A model generated the notes under the pieces. It was given only the letters and a program-made list of their open reading frames with translations. It made no database searches and had not been told where the DNA came from. 64,000 nt of DNA, from the NCBI RefSeq assembly GCF_025822605.1, contig NZ_JACKTY010000029.1:127236-191235 (forward strand), written 5' to 3'. A program made the position numbers and the translations under genes. Below are positions 26,883-36,217 of this stretch, one piece after another. Source of the stretch: Mycolicibacterium komossense (GTDB taxonomy: Bacteria > Actinomycetota > Actinomycetes > Mycobacteriales > Mycobacteriaceae). The stretch's first letter is position 1, and each line of letters starts with the position of its first letter.

Positions 26883-27962
26883 TCATCCCCGCGCCAGCCG
26901 TAGGTACACGGCTGCCATTTCCACCCGCACCGCGAGCATCGCCAACTGCTGCTCGGGCCGGCCGGTATCCACCGGAGCCGATATCGGATCCGGCACATCT
27001 TCCACCCCGACCACATCGACGTCCCCCAGGCCGGCGACTCGCGCCACCACCACCTGACGCTCCGCGGCCATTGTCAACGCCAACACCCGCAGCCGGTCAG
27101 GCAGCGGGCCGTCCAATTCCTCGTCGTGGAACAACGCCTGCACAGAATCGACATCTCCGGAGTTGTCCGACCGCAGGGCGACCAAGGCATCGGCCAACCC
27201 GGCGGCACCGACCGCCTTGTGGGCGATCCGCAACAGCACCGCGGCACCGTGTCTGGCCAGAGCGAGCGTGGCCGCGCTGTCCCCGGTCAGCACTACGCTG
27301 CGGCCGGTCATCCGGTCGGCGAGGGCCTTGGCCGCGTTGGTGAACACCTCACGACCGGCACTGTTGCGCAGTGCTTCCGCGTCCAGCTGATCGGCGAGGG
27401 ACATCAGGTCCACCGCAGCTGCCGACCGGGAATCCAGCGCCTGCATCGTCGCCAATCCCGCGGCCAGATAGCGGCACAGACCGAAATCATCGGGTACCCA
27501 CAGCCGCGGTGCCAGCACGGCCGCCCGGCCCGCCGTCACATCGCGCAGCGGACCTTCGTGTGGCGCCGCGATGACGACGCTGGATCCCCGCCGCACACCG
27601 GTGGCCGCCGCGGCGACCAGCGCTGGGTCGGCAGGATCATCGCCGGCGATGACGAGGACGTCGAGGGGGCCGATCCACGGCGGCGTCTCGGCGGCCACGA
27701 CGATCGGCTCGGCGGCAGACCCACCGAGGACTGCAGTGAGCATGGCGCCGGCCGAAGCGGCGGCGCCCCGGCCGGAAACCCAGATAACCGAGCGCGGCCG
27801 TTGATCGCTGCGCAACGATTCCAGCGCGCCTTCGGCGACGGCGGTGGCGGTGGCCCGTACCTGGGCGCCTGCCATCGACGCCGCGCGCAACAAGCCCTCG
27901 CGGTCCGCGGCGATGAGCCCCTCGGTGTCGTCGAGATCTATGCCGGCGCGCAGCGCACTCAT
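26883..27962 (-). CDS. SIS/TobH-like conserved protein between pmmA and manA
   Basis: 359 aa. It overlaps the pmmA stop by 4 nt (ATGA) and sits 13 nt before manA, so the three are co-translated. The repeated alpha/beta units (VIWVSGRGAAASAGAML, LDVLVIAGDDPADPALVAAAA, SVVLTGDSAATLALARHG) suggest a sugar-isomerase-like (SIS) fold related to phosphoglucose/phosphomannose isomerases. It corresponds to Rv3256c by position. A role in mannose-phosphate metabolism is plausible from context, but the catalytic residues of bifunctional PGI/PMI enzymes are not obvious. Confidence 0.8.
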   Translation of the reverse strand: MSALRAGIDLDDTEGLIAADREGLLRAASMAGAQVRATATAVAEGALESLRSDQRPRSVIWVSGRGAAASAGAMLTAVLGGSAAEPIVVAAETPPWIGPLDVLVIAGDDPADPALVAAAATGVRRGSSVVIAAPHEGPLRDVTAGRAAVLAPRLWVPDDFGLCRYLAAGLATMQALDSRSAAAVDLMSLADQLDAEALRNSAGREVFTNAAKALADRMTGRSVVLTGDSAATLALARHGAAVLLRIAHKAVGAAGLADALVALRSDNSGDVDSVQALFHDEELDGPLPDRLRVLALTMAAERQVVVARVAGLGDVDVVGVEDVPDPISAPVDTGRPEQQLAMLAVRVEMAAVYLRLARG

Positions 27963-29371
27963 GGCACCGCCTGCCTGCGGGCGTTCGTCTCGACGATCTC
28001 GGCTGCCACCTGCTCGACGAGTGCATTGACTTCGTCAACGGTGCGGGCCTCGACGTTGAGCCGTAACAGGGGTTCGGTGTTCGACGTCCGCAGGTTGAAC
28101 CAGCTGCCGTCCCCGAGGTCGACCGTGACGCCGTCCAGGTGGTCGATCGAATGAATCCGGGTACCAAAGCTTTTCAGCACTGCCTCGACGCAGGCCGGGG
28201 CGTCGGCGACGGTGTAGTTGATCTCACCGGATGGCTCGTAGCGCTGGTAGTCGGCTGTCAGTTCCGACAGTGGCCGGTCCTGCCCGCCGAGTTCGGCCAA
28301 CACATACAGTGCAGCCAGCATCCCGGAGTCGGCCCCCCAGAAGTCGCGGAAATAGTAGTGCGCCGAGTGCTCGCCGCCGAAGATGGCTCCGGTCTCGGCC
28401 ATCAAACCCTTGATGTACGAGTGGCCGACCCGCGACCGAATGGCCGTGCCGCCCCGTTCGATGACCAGCTCGGGTACGGCGCGCGAGGTGATCAGGTTGT
28501 GGATGATGCTGGCGCCGATCTCACGATGCAGCTCGCGCGCGGCGACCAGGGCTGTCACCGCAGACGGCGAGACCGGCAGGCCCCGTTCGTCCACCACGAA
28601 ACAACGGTCGGCGTCGCCGTCGAAGGCCAGGCCGATATCGGCGCCGGTTTCGACGACGAACTTCTGCAGATCGACCAGGTTCGCCGGATCGAGCGGGTTG
28701 GCCTCGTGGTTGGGAAACGAGCCGTCGAGCTCGAAGAACAGCGGGAGCACCGTGAGGGAAGGAATCGCCCCGAGCACTGCGGGCGCGGTGTGACCGGCCA
28801 TGCCGTTACCCGCGTCGACAGCCACCCGGAGCGGGCGCAGATCGGTGACGTCGACCAACGACCGCAGGAACTGGCCGTAGTCGGCTAGCACGTCCTGGTC
28901 GGAAAGCGTGCCTGCCGGGCCGTCGAATTCGGGTACGCCCGCGACGACTTCCTCACGGATGGTGGAGAGGCCGGTGTCCTGTCCGACGGGCTTGGCGCCC
29001 GCTCGGCACAGCTTGATGCCGTTATAGGCAGCCGGGTTGTGACTGGCGGTGAACATCGCCCCCGGACAGTCCAGATGTCCCGACGCGAAGTACAGCTGGT
29101 CGGTCGAGGCGAGCCCGATGCGGATGACATCCAAGCCCTGAGCCGTGACACCGGCAGCAAACGCCGCAGCCAGAGCTGGGGAACTCTCCCGCATGTCGTG
29201 GCCGATGACCACCCGGTCGGCGCCATGGGCCTCGTCGCGCACCAATCGCGCAAACGCGCCACCGACCTCGGAGACGAAGGCTTCGTCGATTTCCTCGCCG
29301 ACGAGACCACGCACGTCGTAGGCCTTGATGACACGGGCAACCGACTCAGCGGACCTCACGGACAGCGACAT
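27959..29371 (-). CDS. pmmA: Phosphomannomutase/phosphoglucomutase
   Basis: 470 aa from ATG 29371 with AGGAG 9 nt upstream. It is an alpha-D-phosphohexomutase. The phosphoserine loop is TASHNPAAYNG, the Mg-binding loop DGDADRCF, the sugar-binding loop GGEHSAHYYF and the phosphate-binding loop RTSNTEPLLRLN. It converts mannose-6-P to mannose-1-P. It is the first gene of the pmmA–(SIS-like)–manA–CDF chain. M. tuberculosis Rv3257c is also called manB in some lists; I use pmmA to keep it distinct from the guanylyltransferase. Confidence 0.96.
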   Translation of the reverse strand: MSLSVRSAESVARVIKAYDVRGLVGEEIDEAFVSEVGGAFARLVRDEAHGADRVVIGHDMRESSPALAAAFAAGVTAQGLDVIRIGLASTDQLYFASGHLDCPGAMFTASHNPAAYNGIKLCRAGAKPVGQDTGLSTIREEVVAGVPEFDGPAGTLSDQDVLADYGQFLRSLVDVTDLRPLRVAVDAGNGMAGHTAPAVLGAIPSLTVLPLFFELDGSFPNHEANPLDPANLVDLQKFVVETGADIGLAFDGDADRCFVVDERGLPVSPSAVTALVAARELHREIGASIIHNLITSRAVPELVIERGGTAIRSRVGHSYIKGLMAETGAIFGGEHSAHYYFRDFWGADSGMLAALYVLAELGGQDRPLSELTADYQRYEPSGEINYTVADAPACVEAVLKSFGTRIHSIDHLDGVTVDLGDGSWFNLRTSNTEPLLRLNVEARTVDEVNALVEQVAAEIVETNARRQAVP

Positions 29372-29501
29372 CAACAGCACTCCTGACGGATGGACTTTGC
29401 ACGCCAGCCTAGCCGTTCGACCCGTCGGGTTACGCCGTCAAATCCGCGCACTGGGCTTTACCTCGGTACAACCTCGGGGGTGCGAACGAGTCGACCGCGG
29501 C

Positions 29502-29936
29502 TCAGTCGGTCAGGTCGGGCAGCACCCGGAGATGACCGCGCCTACGGCCGGCACCGCCAGGCCGGTGTGCTGGCGCCGCCAGCACACCCGCGCCGGTCAC
29601 GGACGCATGCACCGTCGGGTGGCCGACCGGATCGGAGAAGCCGTTGACGGGAGGACCCGAGGGCAACCCGTCCCGGCCTTCACGCACCGCGTCCGCCAAG
29701 GCCACCAGGTCATCCTCGTCGGGATGAGTGGGCAGGGGGCCGGCGTGGCGCACCAGCTCCCACCCGCGGGGGGCGGTGATCCGGCCGGCGTGGGTGACAC
29801 AGAGATCCCAGGAGTGGGGCTCGCGGACGGTGGCCAACGGGCCGACGACGGCCGTCGAATCCGAGTAGACGAACGTCAGCGTCGCCACCGCATAATGCGG
29901 GCACCCGGGCCGGCAGCAGCGACGGGGAACATTCAC
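29502..29936 (-). CDS. DUF3499 family protein
   Basis: 144 aa from GTG 29936. The conserved N-terminus VNVPRRCCRPGCPHYAVATLTFVYSDSTAVVGPLA carries Cys residues (CCRPGC) that look metal-binding, with LCVTHAGRITAPRGWELVRH further on. The C-terminal third is Gly/Ala/Arg-rich and less conserved. It is an actinobacterial protein of unknown role, always near whiB2 and the mannose genes. It is divergent from the zincin-like gene at 30026, 89 bp away. Confidence 0.85.
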   Translation of the reverse strand: MNVPRRCCRPGCPHYAVATLTFVYSDSTAVVGPLATVREPHSWDLCVTHAGRITAPRGWELVRHAGPLPTHPDEDDLVALADAVREGRDGLPSGPPVNGFSDPVGHPTVHASVTGAGVLAAPAHRPGGAGRRRGHLRVLPDLTD

Positions 29937-30025
29937 GTTCGTGAGGCTATCGTGCGGAAACCCCCGCAGAGTGCCGGACACGCGCACCTGTCACCGTGGC
30001 GATGTCGAACCGTTACGATCGCCCG

Positions 30026-30517
30026 GTGGCTGATTCCCCCAGCTCTCGACGCGGCCGCGCAGGCATCCGGTCGGCATCCCGGCACGGTCGCGAAGTCCGA
30101 GGCCCGCTGCTGCCGCCGACGGTGCCGGGCTGGCGCAGCCGCGCCGAGCGCTTCGACATGGCAGTGCTGGAGGCCTACGAGCCGATCGAACGGCGGTGGC
30201 AGGACCGGGTTTCGACACTCGATGTCGCCGTCGATGAGATTCCTCGCATCTCGCCGCGAGATCCCGAGAACGTGCAGTTCCCGCCGGAAGTGGTCGCGGA
30301 CGGGCCGATCGCGCTGGCCAGACTGATCCCAGCGGGTGTCGATATCAGGGGAAACGCAACGCGGGCGCGAATTGTATTGTTCCGCAAGCCCATTGAGCGC
30401 CGAGCCAAAGACTCGACCGAACTGACCGAACTGTTACACGAAATCCTGGTTGCTCAGGTCGCCACATACCTTGGCGTCGAGCCGTCCGTTATCGACCCGA
30501 CGATCGACAACGACTGA
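30026..30517 (+). CDS. Zincin-like (metallopeptidase-family) protein with degenerate HExxH
   Basis: 163 aa from GTG 30026; frames from GTG 29996 and ATG 30002 are in phase. I prefer 30026 because TACGAT (30014–30019) lies 6 nt before it, a leaderless promoter arrangement, and because it matches the recalled length of the M. tuberculosis homologue better. The conserved body starts RGPLLPPTVPGWRSRAERFDMAVLEAYEPIERR. The motif LLHEILVAQVATYLG keeps HE but replaces the second zinc histidine of HExxH, so protease activity is doubtful. Same-strand neighbours are absent; it stands alone between DUF3499 and whiB2. Confidence 0.85.
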   Translation: MADSPSSRRGRAGIRSASRHGREVRGPLLPPTVPGWRSRAERFDMAVLEAYEPIERRWQDRVSTLDVAVDEIPRISPRDPENVQFPPEVVADGPIALARLIPAGVDIRGNATRARIVLFRKPIERRAKDSTELTELLHEILVAQVATYLGVEPSVIDPTIDND

Positions 30518-30526
30518 CGGCTCAGG

Positions 30527-30895
30527 TCAGATAATTCCGCGCTTGAGTCGACGACGCTCCCGCTCGGAGAGTCCACCCCAGATGCCGAAGCGCTCATCGT
30601 GGGCCAGCGCGTAATCGAGGCACTGGTCCTTCACCTCGCAACCAAGGCAGATGCGCTTGGCCTCACGGGTGGAGCCGCCCTTCTCGGGAAAGAAGGCCTC
30701 TGGATCCGTTTGCGCGCACAATGCGCGGTCCTGCCATTGGTTCTCTTCGGATTCCGGTTCCAGTTCGTAGCTGTCGGCCACCAAACTCAAATGCGGCCGG
30801 GCCGGAGTCTCCGGGGTCAACGGGATCATGTTGGTATGGGCCGTGTTTCCGATTGCGGCACTACCAATTGCGCCAACAAGGTGCTCATAGGACAT
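30527..30895 (-). CDS. whiB2: WhiB2/WhmD-type iron–sulfur regulator
   Basis: 122 aa from ATG 30895 preceded by GAGGAGGCGGAAC. The four cluster cysteines are in RALCAQTDPEAFFPEKGG and RICLGCEVKDQC. The turn GIWGGLSERERR and the basic tail RRLKRGII are characteristic. An N-terminal extension (MSYEHLVGAIGS..) like that of M. smegmatis WhmD is present. WhiB2 is an essential septation/division regulator. A LexA-type box lies about 70–85 bp upstream. Confidence 0.96.
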   Translation of the reverse strand: MSYEHLVGAIGSAAIGNTAHTNMIPLTPETPARPHLSLVADSYELEPESEENQWQDRALCAQTDPEAFFPEKGGSTREAKRICLGCEVKDQCLDYALAHDERFGIWGGLSERERRRLKRGII

Positions 30896-31295
30896 GTTCC
30901 GCCTCCTCACCTTGGTTTCATCAATGCTGAATGTGCCCCACTATTAATCTCCGGTCATTCCAATTCGAACATACGATCGAATCTCGGTCTGCGACACCGG
31001 AACCGGCAGCCCAACCGGGAAATGACACTGATGTGATTAGACACGGGTTAGCTGCAGAGGTCAAGGGGGAGAACTGGAATTCATACCATTGACCGCCGAC
31101 AATTCCGTGTGTCGGTCCCTGGGCGTGTCGGGACTGTGATCTTACAGTGACCCCGAGGGGCTACCAACCGGTGATTGAACCTACCGGGTCGCCAGGGCCG
31201 CGCGCGACACACCCCCACTCCGCCGTCCATGGTTCGAACTCCTCCACCCTGCTCGTTCCTCGCAGCGCATCGTCGTCCGACTAGTGTCATTCGGT
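30896..31295. promoter_or_regulatory. whiB2/fbiA divergent intergenic region (400 bp)
   Basis: No gene is visible. On the fbiA side TAGTGT (31282–31287) lies 8 nt before the fbiA GTG, suggesting a leaderless fbiA mRNA. A small ACTGT-N6-ACAGT inverted repeat is at 31133–31148. On the whiB2 side the LexA-type box is the main recognisable element. Confidence 0.5.
30965..30980. promoter_or_regulatory. LexA (SOS) box upstream of whiB2
   Basis: TCGAAC-ATAC-GATCGA differs at one position from the mycobacterial SOS consensus TCGAAC-N4-GTTCGA. The centre is about 78 bp upstream of the whiB2 ATG. I recall whiB2 being reported among LexA targets in M. tuberculosis, which would agree, but this is from memory. 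Confidence 0.6.
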
Positions 31296-32291
31296 GTGAA
31301 GGTGACCGTTCTCGTCGGCGGCGTCGGCGGCGCACGCTTCCTGCTGGGCGTCCAAAAGCTACTCAGGCAGGGCCAGTTCGCCGACCCGGTCGGTGCGCAG
31401 CACGAACTGACCGCCGTGGTCAACATCGGCGACGACGCCTGGATGCACGGAGTGCGGATCTGCCCCGACCTGGACACCTGCATGTACACCCTGGGCGGCG
31501 GAATCGACCCCGAGCGAGGCTGGGGCCACCGGAACGAGACCTGGCACGCCAAGGAGGAACTGGCCGCCTACGGTGTGCAACCCGACTGGTTCGGCCTGGG
31601 CGATCGCGACCTGGCCACGCATCTGGTGCGCAGCCAGATGCTGCGGGCCGGTTACCCACTGTCCGCGGTGACCGAGGCGCTGTGCTCGCGCTGGACGCCC
31701 GGCGCGCGGCTACTCCCGGCCAGCGACGACCGCAGTGAAACGCACGTCGTCATCACTGATCCCGAGAGCCACGAGCAGCGGGCCATCCACTTCCAGGAAT
31801 GGTGGGTGCGGTATCGCGCCGGGGTGCCCACCCACAGCTTCGCCTTCGTCGGCGCCGAAAAAGCCACCGCGGGGCCGGATGTCGTCGACGCCATCATGGC
31901 CGCCGATATTGTCTTCTTCGCCCCGTCGAACCCGGTGGTCAGCGTCGGCGCAATCCTCGCGATCCCTGGTATCCGGGGCGCGCTGCGCTCGACCACCGCG
32001 CCCGTGGTCGGGTACTCACCGATCATCGGGGGAAAACCGTTGCGCGGGATGGCCGATGAATGCCTCACCGTGATCGGCGTCGAGTCGACATCCGAAGCGG
32101 TCGGCCGGCACTACGGTGGCCGATCGGGAACGGGCCTGCTGGACGGCTGGCTGATCTCCCAAGACGACCATGCCGAGATCGACGGTGTCGCAGTCCGTTC
32201 CATCCCCCTGCTGATGACCGAACCGTCCGCCACTGCGGCGATGGTGCGCGCCGGCCTCGAGTTGGCCGGCGTCTCGACGGAGGGCCTGTGA
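31296..32291 (+). CDS. fbiA: 2-phospho-L-lactate/PEP transferase FbiA (F420 biosynthesis)
   Basis: 331 aa from GTG 31296, the exact M. tuberculosis length, starting [23 protein letters not shown]. It is a CofD-family enzyme joining the activated lactate/PEP-GPP to Fo to give F420-0 or dehydro-F420-0. [26 protein letters not shown] and [19 protein letters not shown] are family signatures. The stop overlaps fbiB's start (GTGA), so the two are coupled. A nearby TAGTGT suggests leaderless transcription. Confidence 0.97.
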   Translation: MKVTVLVGGVGGARFLLGVQKLLRQGQFADPVGAQHELTAVVNIGDDAWMHGVRICPDLDTCMYTLGGGIDPERGWGHRNETWHAKEELAAYGVQPDWFGLGDRDLATHLVRSQMLRAGYPLSAVTEALCSRWTPGARLLPASDDRSETHVVITDPESHEQRAIHFQEWWVRYRAGVPTHSFAFVGAEKATAGPDVVDAIMAADIVFFAPSNPVVSVGAILAIPGIRGALRSTTAPVVGYSPIIGGKPLRGMADECLTVIGVESTSEAVGRHYGGRSGTGLLDGWLISQDDHAEIDGVAVRSIPLLMTEPSATAAMVRAGLELAGVSTEGL

Positions 32292-33661
32292 ACAGCCTCG
32301 GCCCTCAAGGCGGCAACGAACACGGGGCCGCGGCGGCCATCGAGATCCTGCCGGTGCCTGGCCTTCCCGAGTTCCGCCCCGGTGACGACCTGACGGCGAT
32401 ACTCGCCGCCGCCGCGCCGTGGCTGCGCGACGGGGATGTGGTGGTGGTCACCAGCAAGGTGCTGTCCAAATGCGAGGGCCGGATCGTGGCGGCGCCGTCG
32501 GATCCCGAGGCCCGCGACGACCTGCGGCGCAAGCTGATCGACGGCGAGGCGGTGCGGATACTGGCCCGCAAGGGCCGAACCCTCATCACCGAGAACAACC
32601 TCGGCCTCATCCAGGCCGCGGCCGGTGTCGACGGTTCGAATATCGGGACCTCCGAATTGGCGCTGCTTCCGGTCGACCCCGACGGGAGCGCCGCCCGGCT
32701 GCGCAGCGGGCTCCGCGAAAGCCTCGGCGTCTCAGTCGGGATCGTCATCACCGACACCATGGGCCGAGCCTGGCGCAACGGTCAGACCGACGCCGCCATC
32801 GGCGCGGCAGGCATTCCGGTGCTGCATGGCTACGCCGGCGCGGTGGACAAACACGGCAATGAACTGTTGGTCACCGAAGTCGCCGTCGCCGACGAGATCG
32901 CCGCGGCGGCCGACCTGGTCAAGGGGAAGCTGACCGGCATCCCCGTCGCGGTGGTGCGTGGACTCACCCTGACCGACGACGGCTCCACGGGACGCAATCT
33001 GCTGCGCCCTGGCGAGGACGATCTGTTCTGGTTGGGCACCGCCGAGGCCATCGACCTCGGCCGTCGGCAGGCGCAATTGCTGCGGCGCTCCGTGCGGCAG
33101 TTCAGCCCGGCGCCCGTCGAACCGAGCGTCATCGAGGGTGCTGTCGCCGAAGCGCTGACCGCGCCAGCGCCGCACCACACCCGTCCAGTACGATTCGTCT
33201 GGCTACAGTCCCCGCAGCGGCGAACCGCGTTACTCGATCAGATGAAACAACAGTGGCGCACCGATCTCCGCGGCGACGACACACCGGCAGAGGCGATCGA
33301 ACGCAGGATCGCCCGCGGCCAAATCCTCTATGACGCACCAGAAGTGGTGATCCCGTTCATGGTTTCCGACGGCGCCCACAGCTATCCGGACGCGGTCCGC
33401 ACCGCGGCCGAGCACACCATGTTCACCGTGGCGGCGGGCGCGGCCATCCAAGGTCTACTGGTGGCGCTGGCGGTCCGCGGGGTGGGTAGCTGTTGGATCG
33501 GGTCCACCATCTTCACCCCCGATCTGGTGCGCTCCGAACTCGACCTGCCGCTGGACTGGGAACCGTTGGGCGCCATCGCCATCGGGTATCCGCCCGAGGA
33601 AGATGCGGCCGGCCGGCCCCGCGAGCCTGCGGTGGTGGACAACCTGCTGCTACGCCGATGA
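32288..33661 (+). CDS. fbiB: Bifunctional F420 gamma-glutamyl ligase / dehydro-F420 reductase FbiB
   Basis: 457 aa from GTG 32288, overlapping the fbiA stop. Residues ~15–250 form the CofE-like ligase that adds the poly-gamma-glutamate tail ([36 protein letters not shown]). Residues ~260–457 form an FMN-binding nitroreductase-like domain ([31 protein letters not shown]) that reduces dehydro-F420-0. The two-domain fusion is the actinobacterial form. It overlaps the downstream Nudix gene as ATGA. Confidence 0.97.
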   Translation: MNSLGPQGGNEHGAAAAIEILPVPGLPEFRPGDDLTAILAAAAPWLRDGDVVVVTSKVLSKCEGRIVAAPSDPEARDDLRRKLIDGEAVRILARKGRTLITENNLGLIQAAAGVDGSNIGTSELALLPVDPDGSAARLRSGLRESLGVSVGIVITDTMGRAWRNGQTDAAIGAAGIPVLHGYAGAVDKHGNELLVTEVAVADEIAAAADLVKGKLTGIPVAVVRGLTLTDDGSTGRNLLRPGEDDLFWLGTAEAIDLGRRQAQLLRRSVRQFSPAPVEPSVIEGAVAEALTAPAPHHTRPVRFVWLQSPQRRTALLDQMKQQWRTDLRGDDTPAEAIERRIARGQILYDAPEVVIPFMVSDGAHSYPDAVRTAAEHTMFTVAAGAAIQGLLVALAVRGVGSCWIGSTIFTPDLVRSELDLPLDWEPLGAIAIGYPPEEDAAGRPREPAVVDNLLLRR

Positions 33662-34194
33662 CGTTGCGCGACTCGGTGATCGACACCCTGACCGAATGGT
33701 CGGCCCCCGACCCCGGCCAGGATTCAGTGCGCCACGCCGTGTTGGCGTTCGTGATGGCCAGAGCGGATTGCTGTGCACGCGAATGTGAACCGGGGCACGT
33801 CACCGCATCGGCGGCGGTGCTTGACGACAGCGGTACCCGGGTACTGCTGACGCTGCACCCGCGGTTGGGCCGTTGGGTTCAACTCGGCGGACACTGCGAG
33901 ATCGGCGACGCCGACATCGGCGCGGCCGCACTCAGGGAGGCCACCGAGGAATCCGGTGTCGCCGGCCTCACGTTGGGGCGCCTGGCTGCGGTTCATGTAC
34001 ACCCGCTGACGTGCTCGCTGGGTCTGCCGACTCGGCATCTGGACCTGCAGTTCGTTGCCTACGCGCCGCCGAGTGCCGAGATCGCGATCAGCGATGAGTC
34101 ACTGGATCTGCAGTGGTGGCCCGTCGACGGATTGCCGCCGGGCACCGATGCCGCACTGGAGTATCTGGTCGGTCGCGCAATCGCCGCAGCGTGA
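33658..34194 (+). CDS. Nudix hydrolase
   Basis: 178 aa from ATG 33658, overlapping the fbiB stop by 4 nt. The Nudix box is [24 protein letters not shown], close to GX5EX7REUXEEXGU but with Asp in place of the usual Glu after the GxxE turn. The substrate cannot be predicted; placement at the end of the F420 operon suggests a nucleotide- or GDP-linked intermediate clean-up role, which is speculation. It converges on manB with only 12 bp between. Confidence 0.87.
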   Translation: MTLRDSVIDTLTEWSAPDPGQDSVRHAVLAFVMARADCCARECEPGHVTASAAVLDDSGTRVLLTLHPRLGRWVQLGGHCEIGDADIGAAALREATEESGVAGLTLGRLAAVHVHPLTCSLGLPTRHLDLQFVAYAPPSAEIAISDESLDLQWWPVDGLPPGTDAALEYLVGRAIAAA

Positions 34195-34206
34195 TTCGCG
34201 CCGAGG

Positions 34207-35304
34207 TCAGATATCGCTGGAGTAGCGGATACCGAGATCCGGCACCTTGACGCCCGGCCATACCCGCGCGCCGCGCAGCAGCTCGCAGCGCGCGCCGATA
34301 TCGGCACCGTCGCCGATCACGCCGTCGCGGATCAGCGCACGCGGACCGATGCGGGCACCGAACCCGATGATCGAGCGCTCGACCGTCGCGCCGGCCTCGA
34401 TGTGTGCGCCGTCGAAGATCACGGCACCATCGAGCCGAACGCCCGGGCCGATCTCTGCGCCACGGCCTACCACGGTGCCGCCGATGAGCAGCGCACCGGG
34501 AGCGACAGACGCACCGTCGTGGACGAGGAACTCACCGCGGGGCTTGGTCAGCGCCGGTGAGGGCGCGATACCGCGGACCAGATCCGAGGACCCGCGGACG
34601 AAGTCTTCCGGAGTGCCCATATCGCGCCAATACGAGGTGTCGACGTAGCCGCACACCTTGAGACCGTCGGAGAGCAGTGTCGGGAAAACCTCACGTTCGA
34701 CGGACACCTCACGATCGCGTGGGATCCGGTCAATGATCTCGCGGTTGAAGACGTAGCAGCCGGCGTTGATCTGGTCGGTCGGCGGATCCTGGGTCTTCTC
34801 CAGGAATGCCAGCACCCGGTTGTCGCCGTCGGTGGGCACGCAGCCGAACGCCCGCGGATCGCTCACCCGCACCAGATGCAGCGTCACATCAGCCTGGTGG
34901 CTGGCGTGGTGATTGAGCAGCTCACCTAGGTCGGCGCCGGAGAGCACATCGCCGTTGAAGATGATGGCAGTGTCGTGGCGCAGTTTGGGGGCGACGTTGG
35001 CGATACCGCCGCCGGTACCGAGTGCCTCCTCTTCGAAGACGTACTCGATCTGCAGCCCCAGCTTGGATCCGTCGCCGAACTCGGCCTCGAACACCGCGGC
35101 CTTGTACGACGTGCCCAGGATGACGTGTTCGATACCCGCGGCTGCGATCCTGGCCAAAAGGTGGGTCATGAACGCCAGCCCGGCAGTCGGCAGCATCGGT
35201 TTGGGCGCCGACAGGGTCAGCGGACGCAGCCGCGTGCCCTTTCCGCCGACCAAGACGACGGCGTCGACCTTCTTGGGATCCAGCGTCGCACCGGTATCTG
35301 CCAT
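34207..35304 (-). CDS. manB: Mannose-1-phosphate guanylyltransferase
   Basis: 365 aa. The N-terminal nucleotidyltransferase domain has VVLVGGKGTRLRPLTLSAPKPMLPTAG and IIFNGDVLSGADL. The C-terminal third is a left-handed beta-helix of hexapeptide repeats (VVGRGAEIGPGVRLDGAVIF, GFGARIGPRALIRDGVIG). It makes GDP-mannose from mannose-1-P and GTP. M. tuberculosis Rv3264c is named manB, elsewhere manC. It directly follows wbbL (start 35304, wbbL stop 35305). Confidence 0.95.
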   Translation of the reverse strand: MADTGATLDPKKVDAVVLVGGKGTRLRPLTLSAPKPMLPTAGLAFMTHLLARIAAAGIEHVILGTSYKAAVFEAEFGDGSKLGLQIEYVFEEEALGTGGGIANVAPKLRHDTAIIFNGDVLSGADLGELLNHHASHQADVTLHLVRVSDPRAFGCVPTDGDNRVLAFLEKTQDPPTDQINAGCYVFNREIIDRIPRDREVSVEREVFPTLLSDGLKVCGYVDTSYWRDMGTPEDFVRGSSDLVRGIAPSPALTKPRGEFLVHDGASVAPGALLIGGTVVGRGAEIGPGVRLDGAVIFDGAHIEAGATVERSIIGFGARIGPRALIRDGVIGDGADIGARCELLRGARVWPGVKVPDLGIRYSSDI

Positions 35305-36207
35305 TTAGTGCCCCCCGTTCATCCGTTCGCGGCGTGCTTTGCGGACTGCCAATCGACTGCGAGCGACAAGCGCGATTTTCATCGCAACCCGAAGAGGGGC
35401 CCTTTGCCAACCCGCATGTCGATCCGACAGGTAAGTGTAGGTACTGGTGTGATGGGCCGCGAGGTTTCGTGCGGGGTCTTTGCCGGTGGAGTGACCTTTG
35501 TCATGCAGGATCTCCGCTGCAGGAACATAGATGTTTTGCCAACCGGCCCGGCCGAACCGGTCACCGAGATCGACGTCTTCCATGTACATGAAGTAGCGCT
35601 CGTCGAATCCACCTATCGACTCGAATGCCGCGCGCCGCACCAGCAGGCACGATCCCGAGAGCCAACCGACCGGTCGTTCGCTGGGTTCGATGCGTTCCTG
35701 ACGGTAGGCCGCGGTCCACGGGTTGCGTTTCCACACCGGCCCGACGACAGCGTGCATCCCGCCACGGATGATGCTGGGCAGGTGTCGCGCCGATGGGTAG
35801 ACCGAACCGTCGGGGTCCCTGATCAGCGGTCCGAACGCCGCGGCCTGCGGCCAGCGCTCGGCCGCCTCCATCAGGGCGTCGATGCTGCCCGGACCCCACA
35901 CCACATCCGGGTTGACGATCACCACGAACTCCGAAGCACCGGCCGTCGATGTGGCGTCCAGCGACGCCACTGCGAGGTTGACCGCACTGCCGTATCCGAG
36001 GTTGGCGCCGGTGCGCAACAACCGGACATTGTCAAAACGCTCGACGGCGGCCTCCGGCGCGCCATCGGTGGAACCGTTGTCGGCCATCACCACATGCACG
36101 GGCCGATCGGTCGCCAACGTCAACGACGACAGAAACCGCTCCAGGTGCGAACCCGGTGAGTACGTCACTGTCACCACGGGCAGGTCATCGGGGTCGGACG
36201 CGCTCAC
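35305..36207 (-). CDS. wbbL: Rhamnosyltransferase WbbL (arabinogalactan linker)
   Basis: 300 aa GT2 enzyme transferring L-rhamnose from dTDP-Rha to decaprenyl-PP-GlcNAc, an essential step in joining arabinogalactan to peptidoglycan. The N-terminus PVVTVTYSPGSHLERFLSSL, DNGSTDGAPEAAV and VIVNPDVVWGPGSIDALM (DXD-like NPD) are conserved, as is FDERYFMYMEDVDLGDRFGRAGW. It sits in rmlD–wbbL–manB as in M. tuberculosis (Rv3264c–Rv3266c), 10 bp after rmlD. Confidence 0.96.
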   Translation of the reverse strand: MSASDPDDLPVVTVTYSPGSHLERFLSSLTLATDRPVHVVMADNGSTDGAPEAAVERFDNVRLLRTGANLGYGSAVNLAVASLDATSTAGASEFVVIVNPDVVWGPGSIDALMEAAERWPQAAAFGPLIRDPDGSVYPSARHLPSIIRGGMHAVVGPVWKRNPWTAAYRQERIEPSERPVGWLSGSCLLVRRAAFESIGGFDERYFMYMEDVDLGDRFGRAGWQNIYVPAAEILHDKGHSTGKDPARNLAAHHTSTYTYLSDRHAGWQRAPLRVAMKIALVARSRLAVRKARRERMNGGH

Positions 36208-36217
36208 GGCGTAGAGG

